A stretch of DNA of 64,000 nucleotides from Nothopassalora personata (taxonomy: Eukaryota; Ascomycota; Dothideomycetes; Mycosphaerellales; Mycosphaerellaceae), in NCBI GenBank assembly GCA_033816765.1, contig CM066291.1, positions 3,410,001 to 3,474,000 of the forward strand, written 5' to 3'. Under the pieces are notes generated by a model that had not been told where the DNA came from, searched no databases, and saw nothing but the letters and a program-made list of their open reading frames with translations. Positions 9,314-19,966 of the stretch are shown here, piece by piece (within the stretch, counting starts at the first letter, position 1; each line of letters begins with the position of its first letter). Both the position numbers and the translations under genes were made by a program.

Positions 9314-11600
9314 TCACCAATCCCCAAAAGTCCTCTTTTCGACCGCCACATCCATAGCCTTCTTCCCATTAATCATCCCCGTTGTCCCAATCACGAGTTT
9401 CCTTCCACTAGTCTCCTCCAACTGCTTGCTCACAAACCTCAAAGCCGCCACTTCGGCATACGTCACTCCACCAAGAAAGAACACAACACTGACGTTCGGA
9501 CCCTCCTTATTACCCCTCAGAGTCTTCCTTGCGTGAGCCGCGTCCGCATCGCTACCCTTTTGCGTAACGTCGACCGTCGCACCGCGGATTCGGGAGAGGG
9601 CGTCCTCAAAACCTTTCCAGCCTGTTCCGCCAGGAGCTGCCGAGGAGATCTTAGGGTTGGTCAGGTTGTGCAAGTATGCTTTCTGCAGGATACATTGCAC
9701 GAGCCTGACGCTGAGAGGTGCATAGCCACTGAAAACGTATGCGATATCGTTGGGGTCAGCTTCCTGCACTTCGTCGATCCAGAGTTGGAGAGACTTGCGA
9801 GTGGCATTCCAATCTGTGGCTGTTTGGCCTGCTGCGCCCGCGATGGGGTTGAGGTAGCCTCGATGAGACTCCCGTGGGACGAGGAGGTTCATCTTCTCGA
9901 GGGATGTAAGGGTCAGAGCATGTTGGTACCCATAGGCTTGGAGGATATGGCGTTTGAAGTGGTCGAGGTCTCGTTGGCGGATTCCATTCCAGAGGCAGCT
10001 TTCCAGGCATAAAAGGCGGATGACTGTGGTTAGTGGTGTGTCGCGCGCGATGAGTTCTTCGATATTCTCGTGCAGAGTGCGGGGATCAGTGCCTGCAAGC
10101 AAGTTCTGCTGGACTTCCAGCATACGTCCAAAGCTCTCGCTGCGGGTCACTCTCATGAGCTCTTCCGCCAGGCTGGTGTGAATCCTGAGACTGGCGGATT
10201 CAGCCTGATAGGATGGCAATTTCGCTACCACGTTCTTCAGATCTGCTACTGTTTGGTCCTTGTTGTGCATGGTTTCATTATCGGACGCTAGCCTGCGCGC
10301 CGTGCGGTTGAGCGTTGGACCGACGGTTGCGAAATTCGCATCTCGCAGATCGGGATATAGCTTATCAGTGCCGTCTAGAACAACCTTCCGCTTGGTGGCA
10401 GCAGTTGGTGCTGGTGTCGAGGCGGTGTTTTGTTGCTGTGATTGTGGTGGCGGTGCACCGCCAAGGATGGAAGAATCGACTTCGGTGGTGTTGTTGGTAA
10501 TTCCAAATGCCTCATCCAGTAGGCCTTCGTATGTCAGCTGCGTGGAGAGCACCGTAGGGAAATCAACATCGCGGTCGATGATGATCAGGTTCTCAATCAA
10601 ATGACTGGGCGTGAGGCCAAATGAAGTGAGGTATGCACTGTTGGGGTCTGCCGCAGCATTGACGTCTTCCTCGTTGCGCATTCGTTGGAGTAAGTCGGCC
10701 AGTCTCTTGGCGTTGTCGCCTTTGCCCAGGATTCGTGGGATGAGACCATACTGCTTCTGTAGCAGCATCAAGGCTTTTGCAGATGCAAAGACGCTTGTTG
10801 GGTTTTTCCTGAGATAGAGGTCGCTAAAGGCATCTTCGAGCTCCAGCGACAATAAGTCTGGCTCCAGAGGTACAAAGTTCAAGGCGAGCTCGGTGATGTT
10901 GGCTTCTCCTAAGACACCATGTTCTTCGAGTATCAGATTGCTAACAAGAGTGCGCCGCGGTACCCAGATGATGGTAAAGTCGTGGTCAATCTGGCTTTGG
11001 CTTCGAACAAGCTTGATCTGTTCTGCTCAGGTCAGCGACTGTTTAGTCTGAAAAGCAATATATTCCATGTCGAGCTGTAAGCATAAACTGATGGCTCCGC
11101 ACTTGATTCAGAGGCACACGTGAGGCTAATGATGATGCTGATGCACTGTTGCTTTTGGCTACAAGACTGGATATACAGAGTAGGAATTGGAAAGTCTGCA
11201 TACCCTACTTTTAGAGCCAGTGATGGGGATAATTAGGAGGGTAGGAACGAGAGACGGCATACCTGCTACCATACGTATCTTCTTGGCATCTTCTCCTCGG
11301 ACCATGAAGATGATATTTCTCTGGCTGGAGTCGATGTTGTGGTTCTCCAGGAAGAACGGCTTGTCGACGCCATACTCTTGGAGTGTGCTGAACTTGACTA
11401 TGAGGCCGATGGTGCCAGCCAGAGACCTCTGAATGACCAGATTCTTCTTGCCACGAACCTGGACAATGTTAGCAGAGGAACAATTCTAGGTGGAAGCAGA
11501 CGCCATTACCTACAGCTTCCAGGTGGTGCAGCAGCTCCCTTCGCGCCTTATCGATGATTTCCTGGGTGTTGATGGCCTTTGCGGCCGCGTGGACCGCCAT
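9314..11600 (-). CDS. VPS33: VPS33, Sec1/Munc18-family vacuolar sorting protein (663 aa, 3 exons)
   Basis: Exons are 11600-11514, 11458-11263 and 11022-9314. Intron 1 (55 nt) has a CTAAC branch site; intron 2 is 240 nt. The start MAVHAAAKAINTQEIIDKAR is short, as usual in the family, followed by VRGKKNLVIQRSLAG, LQEYGVDKPFFLEN and DHDFTIIWVPRRTLVSNLIL. The SM domain continues through LIIIDRDVDFPTVLSTQLTY and LYPDLRDANFATVG to a C-terminus with VVFFLGGVTYAEVAALRF. VPS33 is the SM subunit of HOPS and CORVET that templates SNARE assembly at vacuole and endosome. Length and frame are complete. It is transcribed divergently from the histidyl-tRNA synthetase gene, sharing about 360 bp of promoter. 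Confidence 0.93.
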
Positions 11601-11958
11601 TACATTGGCGGGAAACAGGTAATGTTCAGGGTGGCTTCGAGGGTAAGATCTAGACCAGGCGACCACCTGATCACCTCTCGCGAGTATCTGCTGGCCTCAT
11701 ACCGCTAGGCTGAATGAACGACTTCCCGCTGACTGACCGTAATTTTTGGGGGTCGACGAAGATCTTGTCGTTCATTTGATGTTGTTGTTGTTGTTGTTGT
11801 TGTTGTTGCTGCTTGGTCTTTCAACATGTGGCAGAACAGAGTAGCTTTTGATCCTGCTGACTAAACAAACCCTGACGCATGGCCGAAGTGGGCAGTGACT
11901 CTTTTGCTTGAATGCAAACAGTCGACATTCACTTACACGACTTGACACGCTCTTTTGC
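11601..11958. promoter_or_regulatory. shared intergenic promoter of VPS33 and HTS1
   Basis: This 358-bp gap separates the start codons of two divergent housekeeping genes. It contains a (GTT)n microsatellite at 11781-11808. No TATA box is obvious, as is common for fungal housekeeping genes. Confidence 0.5.
11781..11808. repeat. (GTT)9 microsatellite
   Basis: About nine uninterrupted GTT units lie in the divergent promoter. Confidence 0.9.
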
Positions 11959-13644
11959 ATGAAGCGCTTCCCTCGATTTGCGCTTTCCGCTCCTTGTCAG
12001 ACACTGTTGTACCGACTGCCGACTTCACGTGCAATTCCCTTTAGCCAATTCCGCAGATTCGCTGGCGACAACCGCATCAACGCCGAGATGGGCAAAGAGA
12101 AGGCGCCGCAGTTCACCTTGAAGGTGCCCAAGGGGACCAAAGACTGGGATGGCAAGGATATGGTCATCAGAGAGAAGATCTTCAACACCATTACCCAAGT
12201 GTTCAAGCGCCACGGTGCCGTGACAATTGATACGTGAGTGCCGCCATTGAGCAGCATCCTGTCGAAAGCATTGGCTAACATCACACACAGACCAGTCTTC
12301 GAACTCAAGGAGATCCTCTCGGGCAAATACGGCGAAGACAGCAAACTCATCTACGACCTCGCAGACCAAGGCGGCGAGCTCTGCTCCCTCCGCTACGACC
12401 TTACAGTCCCCTTCGCACGATGGCTCGCCATGAACAGCTCCGTCCAGAACATCAAGAGGTACCACATCGCGAAAGTCTATCGCCGAGATCAGCCCGCCAT
12501 GACCAAGGGCCGCATGCGAGAGTTCTACCAGTGCGACTTCGACATTGCTGGTGCATACGACCCAATGCTCCCAGATGCTGAGATTCTGCGCATCACATGT
12601 GAGATTTTCGAGGCGCTGGGTTGGAAAGGACGATACACAATCAAGATCAACCATCGTAAGATCCTCGATGGCATATTCCTCGTGTGTGGCGTGCCTACAG
12701 AGAAGGTGCGGACCATTTCCTCGGCGGTGGACAAGCTGGATAAGTCACCGTGGGAGGAGGTGCGCAAGGAGATGACAGAGGAGAAGGGACTAGATCCGGA
12801 GGTTGCAGACCGCATTGGCGAGTATGTGGTACAGAAGGGAGGACAGGAGCTGCTAGAGAAGCTGCAAAAGGACGAGAGGCTATCGAATAACGAGTCCGCG
12901 AAGGCCGGTCTGGAAGACATCTCACTACTCTTCACATACCTGCGGACCTTCGGCATTCTGGAGCGAATATCATTCGACATGTCGCTCGCGCGTGGGCTCG
13001 ACTACTACACAGGACTCATCTACGAGGTTGTCACAGAAGGCTCAGCGCCACAAGTATCGGAACCGAACGGCGCGGCGAAGCCAAAGCCAAAGAAGCCATC
13101 AAAGCCAGCAGACGGCGACGAGGATCGCTCCGACGATCCCACCGTTGGCGTTGGCTCTGTGGCAGCAGGAGGGCGGTACGACAACCTTGTGGCCATGTTC
13201 AGCGGGAAACAGCAAATACCCTGCGTCGGGATCTCGTTCGGTGTGGAGCGTATCTTCAGCATAACGAAGCAACGCCTGGCAGCCGACACATCCGCAGCAC
13301 CCATCCGGACGAATGAGGTCGACGTATATGTGATGGCATTTGGTGGCAAGGGCTTCGAGGGTCTCCTGCAAGAGCGCATGGATGTCGCCAAGAGACTGTG
13401 GGACGCCGGCATTAAAGCTGAATTCAGCTGGAAAGTCAAGCCCAAGCTACCGCAGCAGTTCAAAGCTGCGGAAGCTAACTCTGTTCCTTTTGCCGTTATT
13501 CTGGGCGAGGAAGAGCTCGCGGCAGGCACAGTCAAGATCAAGGAGATGGGATTACCTGAAGGACACGCTGAGAAGGATGGCGTGCTTGTGAACCTGGCGG
13601 ATCTGGTGCAGGAGGTACAGAGCAGGATTGCACGTCAGACATAG
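11959..13644 (+). CDS. HTS1: histidyl-tRNA synthetase, mitochondrial and cytosolic forms (542 aa, 2 exons)
   Basis: Exon 1 is 11959-12233 and exon 2 is 12291-13644, with a 57-nt intron (donor GTGAGT, branch GGCTAAC). The class II core is clear: [12 protein letters not shown] at the start, motif 2 [20 protein letters not shown], the histidine-binding loop [13 protein letters not shown], then [12 protein letters not shown] and motif 3 [11 protein letters not shown]. An anticodon-binding domain closes the protein. A Lys/Asp-rich insert ([20 protein letters not shown]) separates the histidine loop from the GGRYD segment. The first ATG gives an arginine-rich, acid-free leader ([14 protein letters not shown]) suited to mitochondria; a second in-frame ATG at 12088 (MGKEKAPQF) would give the cytosolic form, as known for yeast HTS1. 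Confidence 0.95.
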
Positions 13645-14647
13645 ACTTCACTCCCAGGAAATGATGAAGGGCTCTGCTGCTGATGTGGCGATTTGACGAA
13701 GCTACAACAGGGCGTGAGCAGGAATCCACGCCACGCGCTCCTTGCAAATATGCTGAGATTCCCACGTCTCGGCTGATCATGGCTCAAGCCTTTTCGCTCG
13801 AGTTGAAACCTTTCTATCCCCCTTTTTCAGCCCTTTTTACAAACTTTCTCATGCTGGCCCCCAGTTCTCAACACCTACCATCATTCTGCCCCTTGCAGCT
13901 GAGAAACGTCCCTGTTTGCAAGTCGAAGGAAGACATAGGAGGTATGATCACACAACAGCTCACACTCAACTCATTTCCTCGCTGCAGAAAGAAAAACAAG
14001 TGGTCAGCGGCGCTGACCTAGCAGTTTTCACGGCACCACTCTATATACCTTGCTCTTCATATTCTCTATGAAAGTTGATGACTAACTCTCCTGCCCAGAT
14101 GTGATACTTGAGTTCTATTCAAGCAACGAAGAGTTGATTAGCTAGTCGTACATATGCTTCTGTCCGGGATGTGAGGTTTTCGAGTATGGGGACACATGTG
14201 TCGAGTCTCTCTCTGTCTCTCTCTCTCTTTCGAGGTTGAAAAGATGGTTCATTGATTGATTGAATCGTGCTTGGCGTGTGAGTGCGTATTCGGTGGGAGT
14301 GTGACGATTGTGATCACATGCAAACGGAGAATTTGTAGCCGGGACTTCCCGATAGATCCCATGCTCCTCCACTTTTCAATTGATATTTCTGCTTCTTCAT
14401 CGCAGAATACTTACACGAATCACCATAGCGTCAAGCCTCTGCGCAAGAGCAAATTGTACTGAGCAAGAAGCAACTAAAGATGAGACGAAACATGTGATTG
14501 ATCACATACGAGCAAAAGGAAGCTTGACTCAGGGACTAGTGTTGTGTGTCTCCCTTCTCACTACTTCTGGACGATTTTTTTAACATTCCTTGCTACTCCA
14601 CGGCACAAGTGCATTCTCACGCAAGCTTGGCACCAGAACCACGCCAC
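13645..14647. other. intergenic region, no gene seen
   Basis: This 1-kb stretch has only short, overlapping frames. A pyrimidine repeat (CTCTCT)n lies at about 14203-14230. No tRNA cloverleaf was recognised. Confidence 0.5.
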
Positions 14648-14978
14648 ATGTCGTCTACTAGACCCTGCAAATTCTATTCTCTCCCAGCAGAGCTCCGAAA
14701 CTCCATCTACGATCTCCTCCCCTGTCGAGCTCGAGTAATCCAAAAACCTACTTTCGACGCGTATCGCCTCCTATTTATGGACCGAGCAATGCAAAACTTT
14801 CAACTTATCAATGAGCAATTCGGCACCGAGTACACTGAGAGGGTCCTTACACAAAGCAGGAAATTCTGCCTTCAAATTGAAGTCGAAGAATGGAGTAAAT
14901 CTCTTGACCAGCGACGACGACGGGACCTCTGAAGAGTTCGACATGCTCCTGACTGATCTTGAGAATATTGAGGTGTAA
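14648..14978 (+). pseudogene. short 2EXR/F-box-like gene, frame broken near its end
   Basis: From ATG 14648 the frame gives KFYSLPAELRNSIYDLLPCR, the family opening, and continues for 94 residues to TGA 14930-14932. Near 14905 an adjacent frame takes over with the acidic text SDDDGTSEEFDMLLTDLENI and ends at TAA 14976-14978. Small fungal 2EXR-like proteins often end in such acidic tails, so a small indel is likely. It may still be expressed as the 94-aa form. Confidence 0.45.
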
Positions 14979-15065
14979 CAATTCCACCAGCCTCGATGTT
15001 GTGGACATTCACTTGGGCATGAAAGCCCAATGCAGAGTCCTCATTTTGCCCATTGCACCATCTAC

Positions 15066-15078
15066 CCCCCCCCCCCCC
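15066..15078. repeat. poly-C homopolymer
   Basis: An uninterrupted run of about 13-14 C follows TCTA. Such runs are prone to length error or polymorphism. Confidence 0.8.
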
Positions 15079-15171
15079 AAGCCGTCGCTAAACCTTTCAC
15101 GAGGATGCTCCTTCCACTAACACTGCCAGAGCGTTGTCCGGCGCCGCAGCTTCACATGACCCGTAGCAATG

Positions 15172-15858
15172 CTACGCCACCAATTCCACCTTCCGAGTCT
15201 TGGACGACCACTCCAGAAGCAGCGGATCTTCGTGGCTAAAGTCGAAGACACCAAACACGTCATAGCGACTGCGGCTGGTTGTTCTAGGAAACGCGTCGCG
15301 AACCTTCAAGGCCTTTAATTGTGGGATCGTTGGCCAGAACGAAGCGTTCAGCGCAATCATCACGTCCGTAGTCCTTGCGTTGCGGGATTCGTAGTTGATG
15401 ACGATCGACAATGCTTCCAAATCGGTTTGTCGTTGTAGAAACGGCTTGATCCATGAGCTGTGATTGAGATCTTTCCTGGTAAGATCGTCCTTGGGCTCAA
15501 CCAGGTTGGCGATGACTTTGGCCGCCAGGTGTAGTTTAACACGGGGAACTCGCGTAGCTCCGGATGGCAGGTTGAAGTGTGTGAAATTGAAGTCGAAAGT
15601 GTCATAGAGGTGGAGCATGGCTTGCTTGGCTACGCGCTCCTCGTACTCGAGTTTGATTTGGTTGTTGAGGGTCAGGAACTTGGTTCTTGCCACATTCGTT
15701 GCACGGACTTTGATGCGCAGGATGAAGTTGCGATCATCCAAACCACTGTCGTAGACCATGTCCCGAAGCTCACGAGGTAGCTCGAGGAAGGGGAAGATGT
15801 CGTGGGAAGAGGGACCGCTGTTGATTGCGTGCGCTGTGCCCGTGGTTGTTGGAGCCAT
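15172..15858 (-). CDS. 2EXR/F-box-like domain protein (228 aa)
   Basis: A single uninterrupted minus-strand frame starts MAPTTTGTAHAINSGPSSHD and reaches the signature FPFLELPRELRDMVYDSGLD, followed by alternating hydrophobic text (FILRIKVRATNVARTKFL, VKLHLAAKVIANLVEP). It ends RKVELVA. The signature is typical of the large, variable fungal 2EXR/F-box-like families that may serve in ubiquitin ligase adaptors; biochemical function is unknown. The ATG at 15858 was chosen because the longer frame starts at a TTG. It is the only intact member among the five related loci in this window. Confidence 0.65.
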   Translation of the reverse strand: MAPTTTGTAHAINSGPSSHDIFPFLELPRELRDMVYDSGLDDRNFILRIKVRATNVARTKFLTLNNQIKLEYEERVAKQAMLHLYDTFDFNFTHFNLPSGATRVPRVKLHLAAKVIANLVEPKDDLTRKDLNHSSWIKPFLQRQTDLEALSIVINYESRNARTTDVMIALNASFWPTIPQLKALKVRDAFPRTTSRSRYDVFGVFDFSHEDPLLLEWSSKTRKVELVA

Positions 15859-16100
15859 ATCGAGTGTGGTTCGAGATGAGATATCGTAAGTATTGGCCAA
15901 TCGGCGATACTTATAATACTTGACTTGCAGGCTGGGCGAGGAATGTTTCGGCGTTTGCGAGACCGATTGTCAAGTGGCGACCGCGATCACATGCAAACGG
16001 ATAAGCGGGCAGCGACCAGGATCCCCGACACTTTCCGCAACTTCACTTTGACTTGCTCATCTCAAATTGGAGATCCTCATACCATCGCCACGCCAACATA

Positions 16101-16666
16101 TGGATCACAGAGAGCGCCGCCCGGTCCTGTCGCTTCTTTGATCTCCCACGGGAGCTAAGAGATGCCATCTCCGACTTCCTGCATGCGGCCGGAGAGGCGT
16201 ACAAGAGCCAGCCGAGGAAGCATCCTACCGCCCGTCGCGTGCAGCTCAAATTGTGCAGGACAATCTGCAATTCAAGGACGCCAAACGCACCTACTTTGGT
16301 GAGTGTATGCTTCCCGCCGCAATGTGCAAGACCTCGAGCCTCGTCTTTGAGCTCGTGTGTCTATCCCCAAGCCAGGAAACCGACTTAGAAACTCACATGC
16401 CGATCATTCAGGACGTTCTTTCACAAGCAGCCACGGGAGAGCCAGCTGTGCGTGTCAGAATCTACTTCGAAACCCTCAGCCGCGCTAGCGGCTCATTTTT
16501 TGAGACATAAAGAAGCGATCTGGCTGTGCTGCAGAAGCTGCATGGCCTGGAACTGCTTGCAATTTACTCATACAAGAAGTCGGACCAGGGTCAAGGGGAT
16601 CTCGCGGGTACGCTCGAAGCGAGTCACTCGAAAGCCGAAAGCTGGAAGCCCCAATGGCATCGATAA
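16101..16666 (+). pseudogene. decayed 2EXR/F-box-like gene with several frameshifts
   Basis: An ATG at 16101 opens MDHRERRP but soon stops. The adjacent frame holds the signature RFFDLPRELRDAISDFLHAA. After about 16250 a third frame reads AQIVQDNLQFKDAKRTYFGE to a stop at 16507-16509. A further shift gives SDLAVLQKLHGLELLAIYSY and ends at TAA 16664-16666. The pieces are collinear and together resemble one ~190-residue protein, so at least three indels have broken it. An acidic SESE-type simple repeat follows at 16690-16740. Confidence 0.5.
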
Positions 16667-16927
16667 GGCGGTGGTAGCCATTGAATTAGAGTCGGGACCG
16701 GAGTCAGAGACAGAGGTCGAACCAGACTCGGAGTCAGAGTGACGTGAGTCTCCCTTTGCGATGGTCAGGACAATTTTGCTGAATTTAGAACCAGAATTTG
16801 GTACCAATAGATTATTTCACCTTGAGCAGCAAGTCGAGGTCTCTGGTATCTCATGTACAGACGTAAGGCATCGGTCCAACCTCAAACGAGCGATCGCTTG
16901 CTTCAGCAGCCAAGCTGTCCGCTATAG
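16667..16927. other. short intergenic stretch
   Basis: It contains a degenerate GAGTC/GGAGTCAGAG simple repeat (about 16688-16740). No gene is supported. Confidence 0.4.
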
Positions 16928-19636
16928 CTAGCTCTCCCACGGCGACAACGAAGGCGGTCTCACGCCAGAATCCCAATCACCAGGTTCCGGTCCAATCTCA
17001 AAGCTGAGCGTTCCCCCCTTGCTAAGCTCTTCATGACTGATCCAACTGCTATCCAGCTTCTTTCCGTTCAAAGTGACAGACTGAGGATAATACCCATCAT
17101 TCGCCAAACCCTTCGCTTCAATCGTGAGCTCCGTCTCCCTCTCCGTGCCAGCAAACAACTTGATCTTCAACCCCGAAAACCTCGGCGCTCCAATAAGATA
17201 AATCGGCTGTGCCACCACTGGATACAGCCCAATGAGGTTCCAGACGAGCCAGCTCGGCAACGCTCCACTATCCGTGTTGCCAGGATACCCGTTCCTCTCA
17301 TCGCTGTAGAACTGGTCAATAATCGCCCGCGTCTGATTTACAGTCTTCCACTGCTTGCCCGGAACATAATTATACAACCAAGGCGTCATGAAACTAGGTT
17401 CATTGCCCGGGTTGAAGATTGTCGTGCCTGCATCATTGTTCGCATTACCGGTCCCTTGGCCTAGACCTGGGATGAAAGATGTGTCTAGACGTCTTACAAA
17501 CTCGTCATCACCACCCATCAACTCTATAAGCTTGGCCATATCGTGAGGCGCGGCGGAGAAAGCAGTCTCCCAAACTGTTGCTTCGTAGATGTCGCCGCTC
17601 CAGCCGCAATTTTCGCAGGTGACGGGGTCGTAGGAGGTGTAATTCCAGGACCCATCGCTGTTGCGAGGAGCCGGAAAGCCGGTGAAGTTCCCGGCACCGG
17701 GAAGGGAGGTGTTTGCTGAAGGGTTCCACTGGTTCTGCCACCAGTCTGAGCGGTTGCGGAAGGACGGAACATCTACGGTGTGGTTCAGGCCGAATGCCAT
17801 GCTGTAGATCGCAAAGTCGTTTTGAGCGTATTCCAGGCCACGAGAGATGCTGCGAGTGTGGTTTCGTGTGATGTGTTGCAAGCGAAGCTGTTCATCTAGG
17901 GCACCACGACCTTCTTTGGTAGCGCCGTCGAAAGCGACTGGGTCTACGTTACGGATTGGGAGTATGGTTGCATCTCTGAACACTGCCTCGTAAGCATCGT
18001 CCCAGGTTACGTTGAGGATCTTGTCCCCTTCTTGGCCTTCGAGTGTGACTACGTCCTTGACGAAGGCATCCGCAAGAACCATGTCAGCATGCGTACCTCC
18101 TTGGACACGACCATTCCAGTTGCCAGCACGGCCAGCCGGCAGGAATCCTTCGTGCTTGAAGATGGACACTAAGCCGCTGAGGACTCGGCTGTAGGTAGTG
18201 GTGAAGAGCAGGTGGTAGAGCGGCATTACTGTACGGTAAGTGTCCCAAAGTGTATAGTGGTCGTCATAGTATGGTTCATCGTTGTCAGTCTGCCAGTACG
18301 GATTCTCTCCAGTCTTGTCTGTAGGCATAAGACCGGTCTGGTACAAGGCGGTGTATAGCATGCGCTTCAGGGTTTCGTTCTTGCTACTGTCTGAGCCATC
18401 GTCAACGACGTCCACGTGACTCAGTACCTTCGTTTCCCATTCTTTTCTCGAGGCCTCCACTGTCTCCTCGAAGCTGACCGATGAAGGCAATTCTGTCTGC
18501 AGGTTCGAGCAAGCTTGAGAAGCCGAGATGTACGAGACACCAATCCTCGACTCTACGACACTCTCTTCAGAGCTGTTCGATCCAGTCCGACTCCAGCTAA
18601 ATAGTGCTCCAATACCTTGGCCACTGCCAGCATACGCCACAGCATCCTTTGCCGACAAAGGCGAAGGCCGCAGACTAAAGTTCAACGGCACGACCGGATC
18701 ATACATCCAGTTGAAAGTACCAGCCCCAGAAACCGCGTCAGATGTCTGCTGCTCCACATATGCATCAGTAGCGCTCAAACTACCCGAAGCGGTAAAGTTG
18801 GCACAAAAGAAGATCGTCTGACTATCCAGCTGACTCCAGCCACCGGTATACGAAGCTGAACCATAGTACGACGGCTGGTTGTTAGAGCCACTTCGGATGT
18901 GAAGGTTGCCGCGCAGGAACTTCTGCGAGTAGTCTTGGATGCTGTAGCTGGGGAGAACGTGAGTGAGATCAACCAAGACGTGTGCATCATCGGGCCTTGG
19001 AGTCGCCGACGCTGGTGTATTCGAGGACTCGTATAGATGCGAAGAGGTCAAATTTCCCGACCCTCCCAAACCATCACTTGGAAAGGTATACCTCACAATT
19101 CCACTCCTCCTCCCCGACGTAATCTCAATCTTAAGTCCATTCACCAGCACCGTCGTGAAATTGCCCACACTCGCCATTTCCAGCTCCAGCGTCCTGTTCT
19201 GCGAATACGTATTATTGTCCGCAAGGTTGATCTCACTCAAGTCTCCCAGTAATGGCATCTGCGCTATAAGTCCATACGTAGGCGCTCCTCCAGTTCCAGA
19301 GACGTGCATCATGGAGACGGCAGTAACATTACCCAGAGGTGAGTATCCAGCATTACAATCCGTGCCATTGGGAATGCCAAGGAAGCTGGTGTCGATGCCT
19401 GGTTTGGCCATTGCCCATGGTAGGCTTGCGCCTGGGAAACTGTTGCCACCGCCGATGCCTGGTGGATGTTAGCATTGGCGTGTATCGAGTATTGATGTTG
19501 TTGGAAGGTTACCAGAGCCAGCAGTGGCACCTTCCGTGCCGATGAGAGGGTCGACATAGTCACTAAGTCTGGCCTGAGCATTGATGCTGAAGATGAAGCC
19601 ACACAGTAGCACCAGAGATCTGGTCATGGCTAGCAT
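16928..19636 (-). CDS. secreted GH92 alpha-mannosidase (884 aa, 2 exons)
   Basis: Exon 1 is 19636-19513 and exon 2 is 19458-16928; the 54-nt intron has donor GTAACC, branch TGCTAAC and acceptor CAG. MLAMTRSLVLLCGFIFSINA is a signal peptide. GH92 hallmarks follow in order: DYVDPLIGTEGA, GGGNSFPGASLPWAMAKPG across the intron, HYTLWDTYRTVMPLYHLLF, GRAGNWNGRVQGGTHADMVL, and SGALPSWLVWNLIGLYPV near the C-terminus. GH92 enzymes are calcium-dependent exo-alpha-mannosidases, mostly alpha-1,2, acting on N-glycans or fungal mannans. Many N-x-S/T sequons agree with secretion. Length and frame are intact. An alternative ATG (19627) three codons later would leave the same signal. Linkage specificity cannot be read from sequence. 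Confidence 0.92.
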
Positions 19637-19966
19637 GCTCGCAGTCAGAACCGACGATGGAGGTGAGCGCAGCCGGCTTCTGGAGGATGTTCGGGTAATG
19701 AACTGGTGCGGATAGCAAGGTTTGTGCCGCACAAGGTATAACCCGCTCGCGGGTGCCACGCGGGGGAGGCTGGCCTGAATGATCGTTGAATATGCGACTG
19801 TCTAGACTCCTATCGTGTCTGCGCTGATGCTCAAGTCGAGATGCTGGTATCGTCACAACATCTCATCCTCCTTGAGCCTTTGTACAAACCACGCTCAAGA
19901 ATGCATTTCCTTTCTTTTTGCCCCATCGCCGACGCTAATATGCAGTACTGTCCTGTGGGCCCATGA

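Noticed and set aside
9173..10012. A 279-codon plus-strand frame
   Set aside because: It is antisense to the VPS33 coding exon and starts at a TTG.
13645..14647. tRNA gene in the long intergenic gap
   Set aside because: No A-box/B-box pair with a foldable cloverleaf was seen by eye.
14900..14940. A 17-nt intron (GTAAAT to CAG) that would restore the frame of the 14648 gene
   Set aside because: It is far shorter than any workable fungal intron; a small indel is more likely.
18963..19472. A 169-codon plus-strand frame
   Set aside because: It is antisense to the GH92 gene and has no independent support.
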